Shown piece by piece: positions 45,215 through 53,974 of a stretch of DNA of 64,000 bases. The notes under the pieces are model-generated. The model saw nothing but the letters and a program-made list of their open reading frames with translations. It was not told the DNA's origin and ran no database searches. Origin of the DNA: Blastocatellia bacterium (GTDB lineage: Bacteria; Acidobacteriota; Blastocatellia; UBA7656; JADIYM01); contig JADIYM010000016.1 of the NCBI GenBank assembly GCA_016705245.1, positions 1-64,000 of the forward strand, written 5' to 3'. A program made the position numbers and the translations under genes. The stretch's first letter is position 1. Every line of letters starts with the position of its first letter.

Positions 45215-47943
45215 TCACTTCACCTCCCGCGCCGGCCGGAACCGGCGCAACCGCAGACTGTTCGTCACGACCGACACGCTCGAGAGCGACATCGCCGCGC
45301 TTGCGAGTACGGGCGAAAGCAGCCATCCCGCGAACGGATAGAGCACGCCCGCCGCCACCGGAATTCCGACCACGTTGTAAACGAACGCCCAGAACAGGTT
45401 CTGCTTGATCGTCCGCATCGTCGCCCGCGAGAGCGCGATCGCCGTCACGACGCCGCGGAGGTCGCCGCGAATGAGCGTGATGTCCGAGGCTTCCATCGCA
45501 ACGTCGGTGCCCGTGCCGATCGCGATGCCGATGTCGGCCTCGGCGAGCGCGGGCGCGTCGTTGATTCCGTCGCCGACCATCGCGACGACGCGGCCTCCCT
45601 GCCTGAGCCGCTTGATCTCGGCCGACTTGCCCTCGGGGAGCACCTCGGCGAGCACGCGATCGATGCCGACCCGGCGCGCGACCGCATCTGCAGTCCGCTT
45701 GTTGTCGCCCGTCATCATCACGACCTCGATTCGAGCTTCCTGAGCGCCGCGACGGCGTCTCTCGATTCGGGCTTCACGCGATCGGCGACCGCGATGAGAC
45801 CGGCGAAGCCGCCGTCGAGCGCCACGAACATCGGCGTCTTGCCGTCCGTCGCGAGCTCGGCAGCACTAGCGTCGAGTGCGCCCGTGTCGATACCGCGGTC
45901 GCCGAGAAGCTTCGCGCTGCCGATCAACACTCGCCTTCCGTCTACCGTCGCCTCGATCCCGTGTCCCGGCGCCGCGGCGAAGTCCGTGACGCGCGCCACC
46001 TCGATGCCGCGCGCCTTCGCGCCGGCGACGATGGCCGCTCCGAGCGGGTGCTCGCTGGCCGCTTCGGCCGACGCCGCCAGATGGAGCAACTCCTCTTCCG
46101 CGACTGATGAACTCGGCGCGACGATGACGTCCGTCATCGCGGGCTTCCCTTCCGTGATAGTGCCGGTTTTGTCGAGCACGACCGTCTGGATACGGTGCGC
46201 CGTCTCGAGGCTTTCGCCGCCCTTGATGAGGATGCCGTTTTCGGCGCCTCGTCCCGTGCCAACCATGATTGCCGTCGGCGTCGCGAGGCCCAGGGCGCAA
46301 GGGCACGCGATGATGAGAACCGACACGAAGTTCACGAGCGCCATCGAGAGCCGCACGTCGACTGGAGCGGTGACGAACCACGCGACGAACGTGGCGATGG
46401 CGATCGCGATGACGATCGGTGTGAAGATCCCGCTGATGACGTCCGCGAGCCGCGCGATGGGGCCTTCGAGCCCTGCGCGTCGGCGACCATCTTCACGATC
46501 TGCTGCAGCGCCGTGTCCTTGCCGACCTTGGTGGCGCGGAACCGGAAAGATCCCGTCTTGTTGATCGTCGCTCCGAAGACTTCGTCGCCAGCGGACTTGT
46601 CGACCGGAAGGCTCTCACCCGTCAGCATGGATTCGTCGATCGTCGAAGTTCCCTCCTCGACGATGCCGTCGACGGGCACCTTCTCGCCCGGTCGAACCAG
46701 GACGATGTCGCCGGCCAGAACTTCCTCGATCGGGACGTCGACATCGACGCCGTCGCGGACGACGCGCGCCGTTTTGGCCTGGAGGCCTGCGAGACGCCGG
46801 ATCGCCTCACCCGTGCGCCCCTTCGCGCGCGCCTCGAGCATCCGGCCGAGCAGAATCAGCGCGATAATGACGCTTGCCGCCTCGAAGTAGACCGGCGCCG
46901 TGGCGCCGTGTCCCATCGCGGCCATGTCCGATCCTGCAGCGGCTGCGAAGAAGCCGGGTGCGATGGTGGCGGCGACCGAGTAGAGGTACGCCGCTCCGGT
47001 TCCGACGGCGATCAACGTGTTCATGTCGGCGGCGCGATGGCGGAACGCCGCCCACGCGCCGCGGTAGAACTGGGCCCCGGCGTAGAACACGACCGGCGTC
47101 GTCAACGCGAGCTGCAGCCACTCGACTCCCGCAAAGTTGAGGAGCGGAATGCTGCCGTGCGCCATCGCGATCACGAGCACGGGGGCGGAGAGGACCGCGG
47201 CGACCCAGAACTTGCGCCTGAGCTCGCGGTATTCGGCATCGCGATACGCCTGCTCAGAGTCCTCGACGGACACGTCACCGGTGTTTCCATCGGCATCGTG
47301 GACGTTGTATCCAAGTTCCTGAATGGCGGCGCGGATGGCGGCGAGATCGATGCTCCCCGGCAAGTACTCGATGTGCACGGCGGACGTCGCCAGGTTGAAG
47401 GAGGCGGCCAGGACCCCGGGCAGCCGTTCGATTCGGCCTTCGAGCGTTCCTGCGGATCCAAAGTGCCGGGACGAGTCATCGACGATGAACTGCGCGTGCG
47501 CGCTTCCGGACGTGCCGTAGCCGACGTCGCGGACCTGCGCCGCGAGGTCGCCGACCTTCGTCGCCCCTCGGGTCGTATTCGACGGTCGCGCGCGAGGTTG
47601 CGAAGTTGACGTTCGCGCTGCGGACACCCGGCGCCTTCGAGAGGGTCTTCTCGATCGTTCGGGCGCACGCCGCACAACTCATGCCGGTGATCGGCAGATC
47701 GACGCGCTCCGAGCTGTCGTCCGATGTCGTCTGAGAATGCTGCTTCGAAGTGTCGGAGATCGGCGCCGGTGCCGAAGCGTCGGCATCACCGCCGGCATAT
47801 CGGAATGGTTCGGCAACGAATGCGTCTGCACAGCCGGTCGAGCAGAAGTGAAACGTCTCGCCGTTGAAGTCGACGCTCCGCGCCGCCTGCGCCGGATCGA
47901 CCGTCATTCCGCAAACGGGGTCTTTGACGACAGTTGTTGTCAT
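45215..47943 (-). CDS. copA: Copper-translocating P1B-type ATPase (CopA), three frameshifts
   Basis: A protein of about 908 residues from ATG 47943. There is a TRASH/YHS-type domain (DPVCGMTVDP ... FHFCSTGCADAF), an HMA domain with GMSCAACA, and a second HMA-like domain without CxxC. The pump core follows: IDESMLTGESLPVDK, IIACPCALGLATPTA with the CPC metal motif, DKTGTIT, SEHPLG and MVGDGINDAPALAEADIG. Breaks occur near 47570, 46470 and 45731; each is restored by one base in a G/C run. No catalytic motif is missing from the joined protein, so it is most likely functional. It exports Cu(I) from the cytoplasm and sits between the copZ-like and cupredoxin genes. Confidence 0.85.
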
Positions 47944-47984
47944 GGTGTCCTCACAGTCGAACCAAGCGGGCTCGCATTCGCGCT

Positions 47985-48200
47985 TCACGCGGCCGGGAAC
48001 CCGGTCTTGTCGAGCGCTGTCTCGAGCGTCTCGCGAGTCAATCGCGTTTCATGCTCGACGGCGACGGTTTTCGCCTGCACGTCGACGTCGACGGCATCAA
48101 CGCCGTCAATCCGGTTGAGCGCCTCGCCGATGGCTTCGGCGCATCCGCCGCACCGGATGGTCGGCACCGAGAAAGTCGTCTTCGTTGATTCAGTCGACAT
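47985..48200 (-). CDS. CopZ-like heavy-metal-associated (HMA) protein
   Basis: A protein of 71 residues, one HMA domain. The metal-binding loop is CGGCAEAI, with Arg-Cys instead of the usual MxC before it (PTIRCGGC). It carries Cu(I) to the ATPase. GGGAGGAAGG precedes the ATG at 48200, which overlaps the end of the MerR-type gene by 11 bp. It is the second gene of the leftward copper operon. Confidence 0.85.
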   Translation of the reverse strand: MSTESTKTTFSVPTIRCGGCAEAIGEALNRIDGVDAVDVDVQAKTVAVEHETRLTRETLETALDKTGFPAA

Positions 48201-48678
48201 TGGCCTTCCTCCCGATCTTTCTGGATTGGAGCCGCGGGGATTGAGCGTCCGTGGACTCGATGAGTCCGCAGACGTGGCCCTTCACGTCGCCTAGCGATTC
48301 CCACCCTTCGAGCGTCTTCGCCAGTTCGCGCCGGTAGCGTTTGAGCTCGGCGAGTCGGTCGTCGAGCTCGCGGATGCGCTGGCGCACGAGGTCGCGGACG
48401 GTCGAGCACGGCTTCCGGCCGGCGCGGCTCTCGGCGACTATCGCTGCGATCTCGGAAAGCGAGAATCCGAGAGCCTGCGATCGCCGGACGAAGTCGAGTT
48501 GTTCGAGGGCATCTTCGCCGTAGAGCCGGTATCCGCTCTCGGTCCGCGTGCTCGGTGTGAGCAGTCCCTGCCGTTCGTAGAAGCGCAGCGCTTCGATTCC
48601 AACTCCGGCGAGCTTCGCGACTTCGCCGATCTTGAGGAGTCGAGCCGGCGTGCCCGCCTTCATCGCTGATCCTGACAT
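48190..48678 (-). CDS. MerR-family metal-responsive regulator (CueR/MerR-like)
   Basis: A protein of 162 residues. The HTH is LLKIGEVAKLAGVGIEALRFYERQGLL with RTESGYRLYGEDALEQLDFVRRSQALGFSL, followed by the dimer helix and Cys residues in RKPCSTV and HVCGLIE that can bind metal. The pattern is nearer to MerR/ZntR than to CueR, which ends in a CxxxxxxxxC loop. GGGAGGTG precedes the ATG at 48678. It probably activates the promoter just upstream of itself and so the copZ-like, copA and cupredoxin genes. Confidence 0.85.
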   Translation of the reverse strand: MSGSAMKAGTPARLLKIGEVAKLAGVGIEALRFYERQGLLTPSTRTESGYRLYGEDALEQLDFVRRSQALGFSLSEIAAIVAESRAGRKPCSTVRDLVRQRIRELDDRLAELKRYRRELAKTLEGWESLGDVKGHVCGLIESTDAQSPRLQSRKIGRKANVD

Positions 48679-48715
48679 CGTTCACCTCCCGTGCCGCGGT
48701 GGCGGCGACAGAAGC

Positions 48716-48747
48716 AGTCTAAACCCCGTACTCGACTACAGAGTCAA
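48716..48747 (-). promoter_or_regulatory. MerR-type promoter of the copper operon
   Basis: On the minus strand, -35 TTGACT (48747-48742) and -10 TTAGAC (48722-48717) are separated by 19 bp, longer than the normal 17 bp and typical of promoters that MerR-family proteins untwist. The spacer contains an imperfect dyad, ACTCTGTAGT facing AGTACGGGGT (7 of 10 positions match). It lies 39 bp upstream of the MerR-type gene. Confidence 0.65.
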
Positions 48748-48764
48748 GAGATTTGTTTAGCGAG

Positions 48765-48917
48765 CGCCCAGAACCCCGAACGAAGTGAGGGGCCGGCCTC
48801 GCTATGAGCGGACTCACGGGCCGACAAAGGGACTGCCTACTGCCTCCGAACCGCGCGTGGACATCGAGTGACCACGGATTCCAGTTCCGGCCCCTCACTT
48901 CGTTCGGGGTTCTGGGC
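48765..48917. repeat. Hairpin repeat family C (inverted pair)
   Basis: GCCCAGAACCCCGAACGAAG... (48765-48796) and its near-exact inverse (48887-48917) flank about 90 bp. The element begins 18 bp upstream of the MerR-type promoter -35. The remaining 48918-49200 stretch has no recognised gene; it holds one isolated iteron-like word (TTCGGCCGAAGTGCC, about 49019). Confidence 0.75.
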
Positions 48918-49200
48918 CTTAGCGGCGTGCACTCGCTCCACTTGGTGGACGGATTCGGTACACCTGCACCACAAGCAGTCAGCGTGGCAGGTCCGTTGAT
49001 CCCGAATGTACCGGCGATTCGGCCGAAGTGCCCTCACCCTGGCACGGTTCCTCGAGGCACACGCATTGCACGACAATCTGCGGATGCTCGTCGATGAGCA
49101 CAGAAGGAACGACCAATCATTAAGACTCGGGCAGGCATTTCGACTCTCGAGTCCCTCGGCTGCCTCATGGCCCGTCGCGGATCCGAAGTGGGGAGGAACA

Positions 49201-49431
49201 ATGAAAATGAATCTCGTGAACAGGTCGCAGAACACGCCCTTGAATCTGGCGCTCGTCGTTGTCGCCGTGCTCACGGTGATACTGGGCGTCGGTGCCTGGA
49301 CTGGCTCCAGGATGAGCGGCGGAATGATGGGAAATGGAATGGTGGGAGGGTTCAGCTGGATGTGGATTTCAGCCCTGTTGTCCCTCGCTGCCGGAGTCGT
49401 CATTGGCTGGATGATCTTCGGGAGGCGGTAG
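49201..49431 (+). CDS. Small Met-rich membrane protein
   Basis: A protein of 76 residues with two membrane helices (ALVVVAVLTVILGVGAW; ISALLSLAAGVVIGWMIFG) joined by a Met/Gly loop (RMSGGMMGNGMVGGFSWMW). Met clusters bind Cu(I), which suits the copper island. GGGGAGGAACA precedes ATG 49201. The layout resembles small membrane proteins found beside copper genes, but no named family is claimed. Confidence 0.65.
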   Translation: MKMNLVNRSQNTPLNLALVVVAVLTVILGVGAWTGSRMSGGMMGNGMVGGFSWMWISALLSLAAGVVIGWMIFGRR

Positions 49432-49560
49432 CCGGGCTTGCTGTGTTCGAAAGAGTTTCGATTGCCATAGCCGCGAAGCGACACGTGGGGGCACAATGGT
49501 TGGGCGCGACGAGAGTCGCAATTGCTCACCAGTTCATTCGATCGGTCGAGGAGACTGAAG

Positions 49561-49968
49561 ATGAGCGCAGAAGTACCGCGAGTCGCTCCGCTTGGTTACA
49601 GCCGCACGCTTGACGTTCCATTCAGGGAGGGAGTTGAGCGCGCGCGCAAGGCTCTCGGCGTCGAGGGCTTCGGCGTGCTCTGCGAGATCGACATCCACGG
49701 AAAGCTGAAGGAGAAGCTCGGCGTCGATTTCCGGGACTACGTGATACTTGGCGCCTGCAACCCTGCGCTTGCGTACGAAGCACTTCAGGAGGAGATCGAC
49801 ATCGGACTGCTCCTGCCTTGCAACGTGGTTGTCTATGACGACAACGGACGCACGGTGGTCTCCGCCGTGGATGCGGCCAGGATGCTCTCGATCGTCGGAA
49901 ACGCGAACCTGTCGTCGTCGGCCGATCAGGTGAACGAAAAGCTGCATCGCGTCATCGACAATCTCTGA
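49561..49968 (+). CDS. DUF302-family protein
   Basis: A protein of 135 residues. GYSRTLDVPFREGVERARKAL, KLKEKLGVDFRDYVILGACNP and DIGLLLPCNVVVYDD are diagnostic of DUF302. The domain's role is not established; such genes often lie with metal-resistance or redox genes, and here they follow the copper island. The start is ATG 49561 with GAGGAGACTGAAG upstream. Confidence 0.85.
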   Translation: MSAEVPRVAPLGYSRTLDVPFREGVERARKALGVEGFGVLCEIDIHGKLKEKLGVDFRDYVILGACNPALAYEALQEEIDIGLLLPCNVVVYDDNGRTVVSAVDAARMLSIVGNANLSSSADQVNEKLHRVIDNL

Positions 49969-50070
49969 CCGAGAGGGCCCGGCCGTCCTTGAGGAACGGG
50001 CCGAAGTGTGGCGTCATCTGGTTCCCGGTTCGTGAGGACCTGCACGTGATTTGGTCGGTTGGGGGCCTGT

Positions 50071-50532
50071 GTGAAGAGCGAGATCGTGAAGCGCGAGATT
50101 CGACTGCGCATTCGAGTGGTGGATCCGCCGTCGGGCGTGGTGTTCGGCCTGCAGCGTGGCAGAAATGAGCTCGTGTCGCCGGTGATGGCAGACGGGGCCG
50201 ATATATCCTTCGATCTGTCGGTACGGCTCGGCGAGCTTCCTGACGGGTCCGGCCCGAATTTCCTTGGCTCGTTCACGCAGGGCCCTGTGTCGGCTCGGTT
50301 CGTCTACGTGAACTCGGGGACGATCGCCGGCCAGTCGAATTCCTGCTGGAGGCGCCGCGCCAAGGTCCCGCTCACCGGAATCGACGCTGCGCTGATCGAG
50401 GAGGCGCTGCGATCCGAAGACTCGGTGCTCGAGGCCAGAATCGCCGGTCGCGCCAAAGACGGTGGGCCGGCGTGCGCCTCGGTTCCGCTCCTCGACGGCG
50501 GCTGGCGCGTGGTTCCGACAGGCGCCGTGTAG
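50071..50532 (+). CDS. DUF5990-family protein
   Basis: A protein of about 153 residues from GTG 50071. RIRVVDPPSGVVFGLQRGR, NFLGSFTQGPVSARFVYVN and GTIAGQSNSCWRRRAKVPL are typical of the DUF5990 family, which is of unknown function. Nothing in the context suggests a role. Confidence 0.7.
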   Translation: MKSEIVKREIRLRIRVVDPPSGVVFGLQRGRNELVSPVMADGADISFDLSVRLGELPDGSGPNFLGSFTQGPVSARFVYVNSGTIAGQSNSCWRRRAKVPLTGIDAALIEEALRSEDSVLEARIAGRAKDGGPACASVPLLDGGWRVVPTGAV

Positions 50533-50903
50533 AGTCCGCATTCGCGGCTCGATTTCGGTCGCGCTTCCCTGCTCCGTCATTCGCCTAGCGTGTATCGACG
50601 CGATTCTCCTGCGCGTCCGATTGTTCCATTGCGAATGGGGTAGAAGGTTCCACAGGCTGTGCTCGAGATGTGTCGACGCGATGCGCGAGCCTTGGACTGA
50701 CGCACCATTCGTGGCCGGGGCGGGCAAGTCGTTGACGGAGCACGGGTTGGGGAGCGTAAGGAGCGCGTCCGGCAACTCGAGGCTGGACGCTACGGGATGT
50801 GCCGCCTGATTCGTGGAACGACCGGATCCGGGAACGACCTGTCCCTCTCCACGCGGGATCGGCCAATTCCCTCTTGATCTTCGGGTCCCTCGACTGAAAT
50901 GCC

Positions 50904-51239
50904 GAAAAGCGGAAATGCTGTATTCCTGGTTTGCTGCGTGGCGCCGTACCTATGAATACAGAAATACTGGAATAAAGGAATACGGGATAGGTGGAAAACA
51001 GGAAAGCGGAAAAGCAGGAATACCGGAATACGGAAAAGGTGTATGACGGAAATGCGGGCTGATTGGAGTCCCGATGATCGAGTCGTCAGGCCCAGCAGAT
51101 TCGAAACCAAACTATGGGCAACGGAGCCAAAGGAAGGGGACGTCACGTTACCGACTCAGGATGTGTGGCGCGGCGGGGGACGGTCACCAACGGCCGCTCC
51201 GATCCGACAAAGCAGGAAAGCGGAAATACTGTATTCCTG
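50904..51239. promoter_or_regulatory. Candidate partition centromere and parA operator repeats
   Basis: The 725-bp gap before parA holds reiterated A-rich words. GGAAA(T/A)-type units with CTGTATTCCTG occur at 50904-50928 and 51215-51239, and a run of GGAAA and GGAATAC words lies at 50968-51039. The last copy lies just upstream of parA (19 bp from ATG 51258) and probably is its operator. The pattern is like the direct repeats bound by ribbon-helix-helix partition proteins. The rest of the gap (50533-50900) shows nothing. Confidence 0.55.
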
Positions 51240-51257
51240 AATTACAGTTTTGCGGTT

Positions 51258-52073
51258 ATGCTGCAGTCGGCAAACATTGCCACTAACGCCGTCACGGAGA
51301 ACCAGTTGAAGATCCTCGCCATCGCCAATCAGAAGGGTGGGTCCGGGAAGACCACAACCGCCGTCAGCCTTGCCGCCGCCCTTGCCGAACGCGGCCGTCG
51401 AGTCCTGCTCGTGGATCTCGACCAGCAGGGAAACGCATCGACCTGGCTTGGTCACACCGACGGCGGGGAGGACCTCCTCAACGTCTTCCTCGGGATGAAG
51501 GCGCTTGCGTCGACCGTGCGCGAATCAGGCGTCGAGAACCTGTCGATCATTCCGACATCACGCATCTTCGCAAAAGCCGACCTTGCGCTCGTCACCGATC
51601 CCGACGCGCTCTTCGTGCTTCGCCGCGAGATCTCGCGGTTCGACGAAACAGCCTTCGACTACATGATCTTCGACTGTCCGCCGACGCTCGGCATCGTGAC
51701 GACGAACGCGCTCGTTGCAGCCGATTCCGTCGTCGTCCCGACCGAGCCGACGAGCCTGTCGACGACCGGCGTCGCGAACCTCTTCGAGACGATCGCCCGG
51801 TTGCGTGAGACGCACAACCCCGAGCTCGACATCCTCGGCATCCTCCTCTGCCGGTACGACGGACGAACCCGGCTCACGCGCGACATCGAGGACAAGCTGC
51901 TGACCGCCTATGCGGATCTCATCCTGCCAAGGTCGATCCGTCAGAACGTCCGCATTGCCGAAGCGCACGCCTTCAGGCAACCGATCACGACCTACGATCC
52001 GACGAGCGCGGCGAGTGCCGACTACAGGGCCGTCGCCGAGATTGTCGAAGCGCGAGCGGGAAGGGAGGACTAG
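51258..52073 (+). CDS. parA: ParA-family partition ATPase
   Basis: A protein of 271 residues. The deviant Walker A QKGGSGKTTTA (25-35) is followed by LLVDLDQQGNASTWLG and the Walker B DYMIFDCPPTLG, as in ParA/Soj. It should form ATP-dependent filaments or gradients on DNA that move the partner-bound centromere. ATG 51258 is chosen; the longer open frame upstream has no family similarity. The next gene follows after 3 bp with a strong GGAGG site, so they form one operon. Confidence 0.85.
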   Translation: MLQSANIATNAVTENQLKILAIANQKGGSGKTTTAVSLAAALAERGRRVLLVDLDQQGNASTWLGHTDGGEDLLNVFLGMKALASTVRESGVENLSIIPTSRIFAKADLALVTDPDALFVLRREISRFDETAFDYMIFDCPPTLGIVTTNALVAADSVVVPTEPTSLSTTGVANLFETIARLRETHNPELDILGILLCRYDGRTRLTRDIEDKLLTAYADLILPRSIRQNVRIAEAHAFRQPITTYDPTSAASADYRAVAEIVEARAGRED

Positions 52074-52076
52074 CCC

Positions 52077-52613
52077 GTGGCCAAGCGACAGCCGTTCGAC
52101 ACCAATCTCAGTTTTCCCCCGGCTCCGACGCGTGCCCTGACCAGCACACCGCTCGACGGGATCATCGGGGGTCCAATGCCCCGGCCAGAGCCGCCGCCGC
52201 ACGAGGCGGAATCGCCGATCCAGACGGCGACGCCAGCGACGGTCGATTCCACACTCGCACCCGCCGTCATCGACACACCGCGACCGTCCGTCGTCGCAGC
52301 CGAGCCTCAGTCACAACCACCCGTCCCGGCGCTGCCGCCCGCGGTCGAGCCCGCCAACGTGATTCGACGCGACGTCACCACGCCTGTCGAGCACCCGGAA
52401 CCGGCCGACGACGGCAAGGTGACGGTCAAGTTGCCTCCGGACCTGAAGAACCGGCTCTACAACGCGATCTATGCGCAGCGGGGAACCGTCGGCGACTACC
52501 TCACGAGGGCCGTCGACGACCTCATGGACCAACTCGAGCGCGAGCGCGGAGGCCCGTATCCGCAGCGGCCGTCCGCCGACATCAAATTCCGCGCAGGTCG
52601 CCGGCCGCGGTAA
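52077..52613 (+). CDS. Small ribbon-helix-helix-like partition partner (ParB/ParG-like)
   Basis: A protein of 178 residues from GTG 52077. The first 115 residues are Pro-rich and disordered; a C-terminal RHH-like stretch reads GKVTVKLPPDLKNRLYNAIY ... VGDYLTRAVDDLMDQLERE, with the short beta strand and two helices of an Arc/MetJ-type dimer. Position directly behind parA, with reiterated sites upstream, is that of the centromere-binding partner in type Ib-like systems. Identity as partner is inferred from place and fold only. Its short length excludes a canonical ParB CTPase. Confidence 0.7.
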   Translation: MAKRQPFDTNLSFPPAPTRALTSTPLDGIIGGPMPRPEPPPHEAESPIQTATPATVDSTLAPAVIDTPRPSVVAAEPQSQPPVPALPPAVEPANVIRRDVTTPVEHPEPADDGKVTVKLPPDLKNRLYNAIYAQRGTVGDYLTRAVDDLMDQLERERGGPYPQRPSADIKFRAGRRPR

Positions 52614-52667
52614 CAGCAGCGGGATCGCTGGTTGGCGGGCTGTACGGCTGTGGTACCGTCAATTTGC

Positions 52668-53069
52668 ATGGCAACAGCAGCACAGGACATCGAACGCCTC
52701 TTTCAAGCGCTTGGCGACCGAACGCGACTGCGGCTCCTGAACGTGATCGGCGACGACGAGATCTGCGTCTGCTTTTTCGTCGAAGCGCTCAGCGAGAGCC
52801 AGCCGAAGATTTCGCGCCATCTGGCGTACCTTCGACGGGCGGGCATCGTCGCGACGCGACGAGACGGCAAGTGGATCCATTATCGCGTCGCGGAGCCGTC
52901 GAATCCGGTCGCGGCCGAGATCATGCGCAACCTCCGGCAATGGATGGCCTCCGACCCCGAGATGCAGCGCGATCGCGCCCGGCTCGTGTCCGCCTGTTGT
53001 GCTCCTGAGGCGCCCGTCCAGCTTCGAACGGCCCCGAAGCCTGCGAGACTGGCCGAGGCGGCGTCCTAG
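52668..53069 (+). CDS. ArsR/SmtB-family repressor
   Basis: A protein of 133 residues with the winged-helix fold of ArsR: LFQALGDRTRLRLLNVI, the metal-binding ICVCFFVEALSESQPKISRHL (split, CVC before the recognition helix) and YLRRAGIVATRRDGKWIHY. A C-terminal Cys pair (SACCAPE) could add As(III) ligands. ATG 52668 is the typical start. An ArsI-like gene follows on the opposite strand, so an organoarsenical or arsenite signal is likely. Confidence 0.85.
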   Translation: MATAAQDIERLFQALGDRTRLRLLNVIGDDEICVCFFVEALSESQPKISRHLAYLRRAGIVATRRDGKWIHYRVAEPSNPVAAEIMRNLRQWMASDPEMQRDRARLVSACCAPEAPVQLRTAPKPARLAEAAS

Positions 53070-53145
53070 CGGCGAGCCGACTATCGATCGATTGCGTGAC
53101 TGGTGACTCATGCAGTCTATCCTGTTTTGATAATGGGTGAATCGC

Positions 53146-53180
53146 CGTGCGGTCCCGTGATCATCCAGGGGAACCGCACG
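53146..53180. terminator. Hairpin between arsR and the ArsI-like gene
   Basis: CGTGCGGT (53146-53153) pairs with ACCGCACG (53173-53180), with C and G runs inside. It lies between the convergent ends and can stop both transcripts, though without a T run. Confidence 0.5.
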
Positions 53181-53204
53181 ACGAATTTGGAGGGTCTGCG
53201 GCCG

Positions 53205-53717
53205 TCACTTGTTCGTCGTGCAGGAAGGCGCCGGCGACGTCGAACACGTGGACTCTCCGGTCGACGGGGCAGGGCAGCAGCCTGCGCCAGAGGTCGACTC
53301 GGGAAGCTGGTCCTTGAGAACGGTGAAGACTTCCCATTCGTTGCCGTCCGGGTCCGACACCCACGACTTGTCTTGGATCGCGTAACAGCAATCCGTCCCG
53401 ACCTCGTCACGCGCCACGAGTCCGGCTTCGATCCAGCGGTCCCGGACCGCGATGACGTCTTCGGTCGACTTCACCTGGATTCCCATGTGCGACAGGGCGC
53501 CGCGAGTACCGACCGGATTCTGGTTCAGGGTGAAGTTGAGTGGCGGATTCGCGACGTCGAACTTCGCGTAGCCGCGGCGGACCTTCGACGGCTCGATGCC
53601 GAAAAGGGAGCGGTAGAAGGCGATGCTGGTTTCCACATCGCTGACGTTGATGCCGATGTGCGCCTTGAGCGCCGTTACGGGAATCCCGGCCGAGTTCGTT
53701 GTTGTCTGCGTGCTCAT
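53205..53717 (-). CDS. ArsI-like VOC protein (C-As lyase/CadI family)
   Basis: A protein of 170 residues of the vicinal-oxygen-chelate fold. The diagnostic segment DCCYAIQDKSWVSDPDGNEWE holds the vicinal Cys pair (110-111); His20, His77 and Glu129 are the likely metal ligands. ArsI enzymes split the C-As bond of trivalent organoarsenicals. It differs by a 30-residue tail with five more Cys (GAGCCPAPS, STCST, SCTTNK), possibly an extra As/Cd-binding site. GGAGG precedes the ATG at 53717. It converges with arsR. Confidence 0.8.
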   Translation of the reverse strand: MSTQTTTNSAGIPVTALKAHIGINVSDVETSIAFYRSLFGIEPSKVRRGYAKFDVANPPLNFTLNQNPVGTRGALSHMGIQVKSTEDVIAVRDRWIEAGLVARDEVGTDCCYAIQDKSWVSDPDGNEWEVFTVLKDQLPESTSGAGCCPAPSTGESTCSTSPAPSCTTNK

Positions 53718-53788
53718 CGTGAAGACCTCCAGTGTTGAATACATATGCGCCAGAACGGATATGAACTCAGCATGGTTTCATCTTTCAT

Positions 53789-53804
53789 ATATGTCAAGGC
53801 ATAT
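53789..53804. promoter_or_regulatory. Candidate ArsR-type operator upstream of the ArsI-like gene
   Basis: ATATG-TCAAGG-CATAT is a perfect dyad in an AT-rich stretch 72 bp upstream of the ArsI-like ATG. ArsR/SmtB sites are usually AT-rich dyads of this kind. Other ATATG words nearby (53745, 53759) weaken the case for one specific site. Confidence 0.35.
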
Positions 53805-53821
53805 TTCTTACTGGAGGACGA

Positions 53822-53900
53822 CTTTGCGCCTCGGCGTGTCTGTGCGCGAAGCACGTCAGACGCTACGCACGCAGAGGCGCGGAGGCGCGGAGGCGCGGAG
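53822..53900. repeat. Hairpin repeat family B (divergent copy)
   Basis: TTTGCGCCTCGGCGTGTCTG on the left faces GCAGAGGCGCGGAGGCGCGG on the right, around GCGAAGCACGTCAGACGCTACGC. The right end carries three GGAGGCGC units. It lies in the divergent promoter region of the ArsI-like gene and the next plus-strand gene. Confidence 0.55.
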
Positions 53901-53974
53901 CCTGGCAGTCCGAGGTACTTGACTCGAGCGGGCACTGAGGGCAGGGTCGGGGAAACGTCAGGCGTGAGAGAGCA

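Noticed and set aside
45113..46564. Plus-strand open frame of 483 codons
   Set aside because: Antisense to copA; Ser/Arg-rich with no domain.
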